Source: Eudorina sp. 2006-703-Eu-15 (lineage: Eukaryota > Chlorophyta > Chlorophyceae > Chlamydomonadales > Volvocaceae). From it: a stretch of DNA of 64,000 nucleotides. A program made the translations under genes and the position numbers. The notes beneath the pieces were generated by a model, which worked only from the letters and a program-made list of their open reading frames with translations, ran no database searches and was not told where the DNA came from. The stretch spans positions 49,023 to 113,022 of the forward strand of contig BDSI01000187.1 in NCBI GenBank assembly GCA_003117195.1, given 5' to 3'. Below, in pieces: positions 57,185 to 64,000 of this stretch; position 1 is the stretch's first letter, and each line of letters begins with the position of its first letter.

Positions 57185-60100
57185 TCAGGCGGTCTGCTCT
57201 CCTCCGGCCAGCCCGAGGGCCTCAGAGGCCCTCCGCCGCAGCTCGTTCCGCAGCATCACCAGGTCCTGTTTGGAGCCCTGCGGGGCGGGGAGGGGTTGGT
57301 TGAGGGTGAGGGGGGTGAGGTGGTTGAGGGGGGTGAGGTGGTTGAAGGTGGAGCATGTCTTTAAGGGGACAGTCGGTGCGGGGGCGCATACAGTCTGTGA
57401 GGGCGAGGAGAGGGACGGAGAGCATAGGGAATCAGCAGACACATTGAAGGGGAGGCGGGGGCAGGGAGGGCGGGAAGAGGGGCAAGGGGAGGGAGGGTGC
57501 AGCGCATTAGGGGCGCGATGACGACTGGACAGGGCGGTTGGCGGTTGGCGGTTGGCAGGGCCTGCCTCACACCCTGGTCATGGGGAGGATGGGGAGGGGT
57601 ACGAATGCATGACGGCGGCGGCTCGGCGGAAAGGCACGAGGCCTCCGTTTCGGTATGATTCGGCTGTCGCCTGAAGTGCAGTGGCCCACCGTCGCCCAGG
57701 CCTCATCTCCCAACAACAGCCCCGCGTTTTACACACACACACACAGGTCTCTTTATCTAAACACACACAGGAACATCGCAGGTTTTGGTAAGTATCCGGG
57801 CCTGGGCGGTTCTGGGCGGGTTTAGCTCTCATTAAACACACAAAGGAACAAGGTAACAATGAAGCGAACAAACGAGGCATCCGAACGGCTGGAGTCGTAG
57901 CGCTGGCTGCGCACCTTCATGATGTCCTGGTTCTCGGCGGCGCGGCGCAGCAGGTACGGCATCACCTGACCCACGCGGCCGTACGGCACGTACTTGTACG
58001 CCCTGTGCCGCACACGTCATCGTGCGTCGCAGCAGGGGCGTGGCGACAGCGGAGAGGATGCCTGAGAGAGCAGCGCAGCGCTGCAGCACAGGTTCCGCGC
58101 TGCGGGTGCAGCAGGGCAGCCCTTCCCGCCAAAGTTGAAAGGGTCAAGGAAATCCCCTAGACTCGGGTCGTTGTTGGGCAGCAGCTTGCCTAAAACCCCG
58201 TCCCTCGTCCCCCGTCCCCCATCCCCTAGAGCCCCGTCCCCTAGAGCCCCCCGTCCCCTAGAGCCCTCCTGTCCCCTAGAGCCCCGTCCCCAAGAGCCGT
58301 CCTGTCCCCTAGAGCCCCGTCCCCTAGAGCCCTCCTGTCCCCTAGAGCCCCGTCCCCTAGAGCCGTCCTGTCCCCTAGAGCCCCGTCCCCTAGAGCCCTC
58401 CTGTCCCCTAGAGCCCCGTCCCCTAGAGCCCTCCTGTCCCCTAGAGCCCCGTCCCCTAGAGCCCTCCTGTCCCTAGAGCCCCGTCCCCTAGAGCCCTCCT
58501 GTCCCCTAGAGCCCCGTCCCCTAGAGCCCCCCCGTCCCCTAGAGCCCCCACCGGCACCACCCCACCTGTACCCCGCGCGCCCCAACGTGAGCGTCAGGTG
58601 GTCCGACATCCCCAGCAGCTGACCGAACATCACCCCCGGCTGCCCGGGGCCGCCCGCGGGCGGCAGCCCCAGCTCCGCCATCCGCGCCACCGCCGCCTCG
58701 ATGCTGGCCTGGTTGTGGCTGCCCAGCAGCACCTCCGCGCGGCCCTCACCCACCCCGCCAACAGCTCCCCGCGCACGCGTCGAAGTTGGCGTGGGTCTCC
58801 TCCAGGGAGTCCCACACGGGCGATGGGAGGCCCAGCTGCTCAGCGCGGCGGCGTTCCAGGTGCAGGTAGGCGCCCCGGACCTGGAGCCAGGGCGGGGGGG
58901 AGGGGGAAGGGGGAGGGTATAGGAAATTGGTAGACAAATCTATACTGGGGGGGGAGGGGGGGAGGGGGAAGGGGGAGTGTATAGGAAATTGGTAGACAAA
59001 TCTATACTGCGGGGGAGGGGGGGGAGGGGAGGGGAGGGAGGGAGGGAGAGAGGGGAGGCGGTTGCGGCGGGCGGCGGATACGCAAAGGGCGGCGACATAC
59101 GGCACAGACAGCCAGGAATGAAAAGAGCGATATGGAAGGGGCGGTCATGCCGGGGCCGAAATGGTCGCAAGGGGGGTGGCATGGAAAAGGCGGTGCGGGG
59201 AGGGCGGTGCGGGGTGGGGTGGGGGGTAAACTAAGCGAGGGCGGCTGAGGGCGAATGTGTCCGCCGGGGGGCCCCCGCACCGCCCAGCCATCCCTCTGCC
59301 CACCAGCTTGGCGCCCAGCACCCAGCCCTCCCGCTTGGCCCTCTCCATGTCCCGCAGCAGCCGCCCCCGGCTGTCCACAAGGTACGTCTGCGTCGGGCAG
59401 GGCGGGGGAGTCGTAGCGGGGGATACGGGAGATACGGGGGATGTAAATCTCTCCCGCAAGAGGGTACGGCAGATCCAAGGGGTGTAAAAGGCAACTGAGC
59501 CGCGAGAAGCGAAGTCCAGTGTGACATGGGGTGTAGGGTGTCAAGCGAGAAACCCAGGATCCAGGATCTGGGATCCAGAATCCAGGATCCGGGACATGGG
59601 GTCGTGGGCCAGGGGTCTGTGTGCACCGACCACCACACAGCGCATAAGTCTCGGGGGGCCTTCACGGGGGACCTTCACGGACCGTATCGTTGCACGTCAG
59701 GGCCCAGCAGTCGCCATCACGGCCCGCTGCCGTGGGGCCGTACATGGTCTTGTCGTACCCCACTCCCCTGTCGTACACTCGTATACCTGGTAGGTGTTGA
59801 GCACGCGCGCCACACCGCCTCGGTTGTGTTCCCGCATGAGACGAAGTGTCACGTGGTCAATGGCCTGTGGGGGAGGGGGGGTTCCCCCGTGTGGTGGGGG
59901 GGGGAGGAAGGAGGAGGAGGGAAAGCAGCGAGAGTTGTCGTACCGTAAGCCGTATCAACGGGCTCCTCAGAAAAACGCACACGCGCGGGTGCTCGTGCTG
60001 GGGTTTAGTGGAGCACGTGTGTATTGTGTGCGTGTGCTGGTGTGTGTTCCGACACGATGGCTGTCCAGGCAGGCGGGAAGCCACGGCACCTTCCTTCGGC

Positions 60101-63100
60101 AGATCCTCGATTCGAAATTTGATCTGGATCGGGCCTGGATCTAGATCTGGATCCAAACACGACCGTGCGGCTCCGGAACCCCCCTCCCCTTCCCCCCATC
60201 TCCCTCCTCACCGGCTGGAAGTACGTGTGTTCCGCGTCGATCATTAGTCGTACATCCAGGCGGAGCGCGGCCGTTACCAGCCTCTGTACGGCGTACGGCG
60301 GGTGCAGGTAACACGAGGTACGGCGTACGGGCGGCGCCGCCGGAATTTTGCGAGCGGGTGGGTGGGTAACGGGGAGAGAGGGAGACAGCGCCCCGACGGG
60401 GGGTTTCGGAGCAGCAACCCTCGTGACCCCGAGCACTGCTTCCCGTGTGATGCCATGCGCCACACGGCGGGAACACCAACAGCGTACGTACGGCAGTCGG
60501 TTGGACTCCCGACGGACGGACGGACGGTCGCGCTCCGCTCACCCTGCGCCGCTGACCTTCCGGCGTCCTCCTCCCCTCCTCCCCCCATCCCCCCCCAAAG
60601 AAAACGATTACGTCGTACACGCGCACACGGACACACGCACACGGACACACTATATCATCATATGTTATGGTATTACAGTACGGGCCGTACTCTGTCGTAC
60701 CTGTAACCGGCGCAGCAGCGCATCCATGAGCTCCACCTCCTGGCCGTCCAAACACGCCTCGGCCACTGGGGGATGGGACGTGGGGGGGTGGGGGTGGGAA
60801 GGGGGGTATTGGACATTGGTATATTGGGAAGGGGGGTATTGGAAATTGGTATATTGGGAAGGGGGGTATTGTTAATTGGCAGACATACTCAAACTACGCT
60901 GCTGCCAGAGCAAAGGAACGGGAGGGAGGGGGGAGGTGCGAGTATTCGTGGTGCGATGGGCTTGCTACCGGACGGCAAGGTGGCAGGTGGTGGGGACTGG
61001 GGGGGACTAGGGGGTTCGTCACCGCGGCCCCGCGGTGGCCATGTGTGATATCATGCCGCCAATAACACCGTGATAAGATGTGGCATGTCGGCGGCCTGTG
61101 CGGCGGGAGGGGAGCTCGGGCAAGGTGCGGCGAAGGTTCTAGGGTTTCCAGACAGCAAGAGGGACAACTAACGTGTGACACCACTCCAGGAGGACGGCCT
61201 ACTCTAGGTGATGGGCGGAGGACGGAGAGGGACACCAACGGGGTACGGGATACGGGATACCGGGTACGGGATACGGGGTACGGGATACTGGAAAAACTCC
61301 CCCACCAACCCACCCACACAGCCAGCCCCCCACACGCCAAGCACCCCAACCATGACTTGCTGGCCTACAACCCCCACCCGCCGCCCCACCCAACCCCAAC
61401 CCCGACCCCAGCCCCACCACCCCAGCCGCACCCGCCCGGCTCCGGGCACCGTCACAGCCCGCCGCCGGGGCCCCCCCTCCGAACAGCGCGATCCTGTCCG
61501 CCAGCAAGGGCATGTGGCGCAGGTCCAACCGCTGGCACCAGCTCACGTAGTCCACCTGGGGGCCGCGACGGGCCGGGACGGGCCGGGGAAAAGAAAGGAG
61601 GAAGGGTCATTGCTTCGGAGGTACGGCAATGGCCCTCAGGCGGAGGGCGGCTCAACATGGCAGCAAACAAGCAAGCAGCCCAGACACACGTCGGAGGAGA
61701 GGGGGGCAGAGGTGTGTGTGTGGGTCTGTGTGTCCGTCCGTACATGTACGGCGAGTCCGTGCCACCACCGCCGTACCTTGCCGTTCCCGCGAAGGTCGAG
61801 CCAACGGAAGGTCTCCTCCGCCTGACTGGCCAGCGTCGCTTCCGCGCCCGCCTCCCCCCGGCCGCTGCCGCGGGGCCCGACCCGACCAGCCGCCGCCACT
61901 GCCGCGCGAACTCGCCGCGGTCGATGAAGCCGCTGCCTGCGGGGTGATCCGCGGGGTCCGAGCGGGGGCCCCCGTAGGGGCGGGCGAGCGAGTCTGGGCG
62001 ATATATGATGCACGTGCCGCGCGCGTGTCTGCTTGTTCGTACGTCTGCGTGTGTTTAGAAAAGGAACCCGCCCAACCGACGAGCCCAGTTGCAGACATAC
62101 TTACCATGTAACCTGCAACAAAGTACAAACACACACATCTGCGTGCGTGTATTTGCCGTGTGCGACACGTCATGTTTTTGCGGTGCCGACCCATGGGTCA
62201 CTCTCCGGAGAGTAGTACGGTGACTGAGTCAGGGCGGCGGAAAGCACCCGACGAGCAGGGCGGCGCAACGGTGAGTTCCGACCGGGTGCCGACCGGTCGT
62301 CCGCCCCTCCCTCTCCCCCCTGCCCCCCCTCCCCCCTCCTCACCGTCCTCATCGAAGCGCGCGAAGAGGCCATGCAGCATGGTGATGGCGGAGCTGGCGC
62401 GCTGGAGCAGCTGGGGGTTGCCCAGGGCGGTCATCTGGGGGGCGGGGGTGGACGGTTGGGGTAGGGGTTGGGGTTTAGGTTGGGTTGGAATGGGTCTGGA
62501 GTTGGGGTTGGAATGGGATGGGGCTGCAGTTGGGGTTGTGATGGGGCTGTGATGAGGTGTTGGGTTGGAATGGGTTTGGGTGTTGTGATGGGGTTGGGGT
62601 TGAGGTCGGTTTGAACTGGTTTGGTGGTGCTTGGACCCGCTGTGCTGTGCTGTGCTGTGCTGTGCTGTGCTGTGCTGTGCTGCGCTGTGCTGCGCGCCAA
62701 GTACGCCAAGACGCTGCAAACCCTAGAAGGCACGACAGCCGGCCGGCGGTACAATCGTCTGGTGAGGTGTGGGGGAAAGGGCGGGGGTGGCTGACTGCTC
62801 AGGCGCATACTCACGGTCCGTTCGACCGTGCCGGGTGGCTGCATGGAGGCCCCCGCTGCGCGTTCACCTGATGACCGACCCAACGGACATTATCCCACAC
62901 GCACGCCAACCTGCCAACAAGATCAACCAACTACACCACCCACATCCACCCAACGAATCAAACCAGGCCAAGCATCCAACCTCGACGCGAAAGTCACACA
63001 TCATGACATCAACCGATCAAAAGGGTTCTAGGGTTGCGCGGGCGGACAAGCGGGGGTGGGTGGGTGGGGGGGTAAGCATCCGAGTAACGGCCCAGGGGCG

Positions 63101-64000
63101 ACAGGGAAACAGTCGGAGTTCGGGGGGAGTTTGTGGGACTGCAGGGTGTTGTCCCACAACACAGAACCGCAACGGACAGAGGCAGCGGCAGAGACATGCA
63201 GCTCCCCGACCCCAGTTAAGCCCGCTCTTGCTCAACGTCCGGCCGCCCCTCCCGCCCGCCGCGCTCCACTTTGTGGGATGGTTGAATATAGGATTGATTT
63301 GGGTTTTGATTTGGAATTTTTATGTAATGTATTTTAGGGTTATTGTGTGGATGGGCGGCGGTCACCGTCTGGAGCCGGTGGATCCGCGCTCCCCCTGCCC
63401 CGTCTCGTTCTCACCTTGATTGCGGCGAAGGCGGGTCGCCCAGGCTGCCTGGCCGCCATCTCAATCGCCGCGAGGAAGTGGTCGACGTGTCTGGGGGCAT
63501 ATGAGAGAGGAAAGGGCCCGGTGGGCGACACCGCGATTGGTAGTGGTTCGGTAGTACGGGATGAGTGAATTGGCCGGGCTGACTGCCAGAGCTGAAAAGA
63601 GGGGAGGGAACATCGGTAGGCTTGCGCGAATCAGTTTACAGTAATTACCGTTAGGATTACCGTTAGGATTACCGTTAGAATTACAGTTGTCAGGTCGGAG
63701 GGGTGCGAGGATAGGCACCGCGCGGTGAGTAATACATATACACCAGATTGCCCGGCCGGGACTAAGGGTTCAACTTGTAACGATTGCAAACGCACACTGG
63801 GCGGTTCTGGGTGGGCTTCTCATTAATCACCCTGTGTATTAGTATTCGATACATGGTGGACCCGAGTCCCACACTATGTGTACCGACTCCAACTGTATTC
63901 GCGGGCTGGCAGGCTGTCAGTCTGGCTTGAAGGCTGTCTTAACGGGCTGGTTGGCAACCTCGTCGGCCCCTCACCGGTCGCACTGCTCCTCCGACGCGTA
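57185..64000 (-). CDS. PRODH: Proline dehydrogenase with EF-hand insert (5' end outside window)
   Basis: It oxidises proline to pyrroline-5-carboxylate with FAD, normally in mitochondria. Minus-strand exons: 63975-64000 (cut), 63415-63490, 62344-62434, 61777-61936, 61450-61555, 60701-60765, 60212-60283, 59787-59864, 59304-59387, 58566-58880, 57915-58002 and 57185-57277 (TGA). Landmarks in order: [96 protein letters not shown] and [14 protein letters not shown]. Between TALG and AEHTYFQP sits a canonical EF-hand loop, [12 protein letters not shown] (split by an intron), and a second degenerate loop, [12 protein letters not shown]. Exon 61777-61936 needs one extra G at 61854-61859. Exon 58566-58880 needs one extra G in each of 58753-58756 and 58767-58770. 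With these the phases close. The N-terminal targeting peptide is not visible. Confidence 0.92.
57770..57832 (+). repeat. Dispersed repeat family B, copy 3
   Basis: TCGCAGGTTTTGGTAAGTAT, then CCGGGCCTGGGCGGTTCTGG, then a tail ending in TTAAACACAC. It matches the inverted copy in the cyclase intron. It lies in a PRODH intron, on the strand opposite to the gene. Confidence 0.75.
58195..58555 (+). repeat. 33-bp minisatellite (CCTAGAGCCCCGTCCCCTAG-type), about 11 copies
   Basis: Alternating half-units end in CCCGT or CCTCCTGT. The array fills most of PRODH intron 58003-58565 and ends just beyond the donor. Confidence 0.95.
58753..58770 (-). other. Two suspected one-base undercalls in PRODH
   Basis: On the minus strand, restoring one G to each of two GGGG runs turns the broken stretch into a continuous [20 protein letters not shown] leading to VLLGSHNQ. 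This is the expected link between two conserved PRODH motifs. Confidence 0.7.
58917..59010 (+). repeat. Dispersed repeat family A, two truncated tandem copies
   Basis: TATAGGAAATTGGTAGACAA followed by ATCTATACTG occurs at 58917-58948 and 58979-59010, separated by a GGGGAGGGGG tract, inside PRODH intron 58881-59303. Confidence 0.8.
59478..59535 (+). repeat. Dispersed repeat family C, copy
   Basis: AACTGAGCCGCGAGAAGCGA followed by AGTCCAGTGTGACATGGGG matches the left part of 28060-28166. It lies in PRODH intron 59388-59786. Confidence 0.65.
60808..60912 (+). repeat. Dispersed repeat family A, degenerate triple copy
   Basis: GGGGGGTATTGGACATTGGT and GGTATTGGAAATTGGTATAT are followed by a third unit ending in CAAACTACGCTGCTGCCAGA. 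It lies in PRODH intron 60766-61449. Confidence 0.75.
61232..61292 (+). repeat. GGGTACGGGATAC-type short tandem repeat
   Basis: About 7 units of 7-8 bp (ACGGGAT / ACCGGGT / ACGGGGT) in PRODH intron 60766-61449. Confidence 0.85.
61854..61859 (-). other. Suspected one-base undercall in the PRODH EF-hand exon
   Basis: A G6 run on the minus strand. With G7 the exon reads [19 protein letters not shown] then [20 protein letters not shown] and leaves in phase 0. With G6 it does not. Confidence 0.7.
62636..62692 (+). repeat. (TGCTG)n / (TGTGC)n pentanucleotide tract
   Basis: About 11 units with one C substitution, in PRODH intron 62435-63414. Confidence 0.93.
63636..63690 (+). repeat. 12-bp tandem repeat (ACCGTTAGGATT), about 4 copies
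   Basis: This is an AT-richer repeat in PRODH intron 63491-63974. Its GTTAGG core is telomere-like but not a true telomere unit. Confidence 0.85.
63788..63830 (+). repeat. Dispersed repeat family B, short copy
   Basis: CACACTGGGCGGTTCTGGGT followed by GGGCTTCTCATTAAT, in PRODH intron 63491-63974. Confidence 0.6.

Overview
The window is nuclear DNA from a volvocine green alga (Chlamydomonas/Gonium/Volvox group). The evidence is very high GC, many short GT-AG introns, two pherophorin-type extracellular-matrix genes, a Ser-Pro-rich cell-wall linker, plant/Volvox-type CCCTAAA tracts and dense GC-rich mini- and microsatellites inside introns. All gene models below were built by reading exon/intron joins by eye. 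Every join quoted keeps reading phase unless stated otherwise.

Layout, left to right. (1) Positions 341-1543 (+) hold the last three coding exons of a pherophorin whose 5' part lies outside the window. (2) Positions 1544 to about 8578 carry no gene I can defend, apart from a possible signal-peptide exon ending at 6591; this stretch includes a lower-GC island at about 4600-6060. (3) Positions 8579-18836 (+) hold a second, two-domain pherophorin with an approximately 1,100-residue Pro/Ser linker. (4) Positions 18837-26367 are a repeat-rich gap. (5) Positions 26368-35755 (-) hold a 15-exon tyrosine-kinase-like (TKL) protein kinase with an N-myristoylation start. (6) Positions 35756-38039 are a divergent intergenic region. 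(7) Positions 38040-49723 (+) hold a soluble guanylate cyclase (H-NOX, HNOBA, coiled coil, class III cyclase) with a long low-complexity tail; its first exon or exons were not found. (8) Positions 49724-57184 are gene-poor. (9) Positions 57185-64000 (-) hold proline dehydrogenase with an inserted EF-hand pair, cut at its 5' end by the window edge.

The genes do not look like a pathway cluster. The two pherophorins are tandem paralogues of the extracellular matrix. The kinase and cyclase are divergently transcribed signalling genes. Proline dehydrogenase converges on the cyclase. The best leads are the self-sufficient H-NOX cyclase, the Ca2+-type EF-hand inside proline dehydrogenase, several dispersed short repeat families living in introns, and a tandem array of perfect hairpins in a pherophorin intron. 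Five single-base losses break otherwise well-behaved exons. Four lie in G runs, which suggests assembly errors rather than dead genes.
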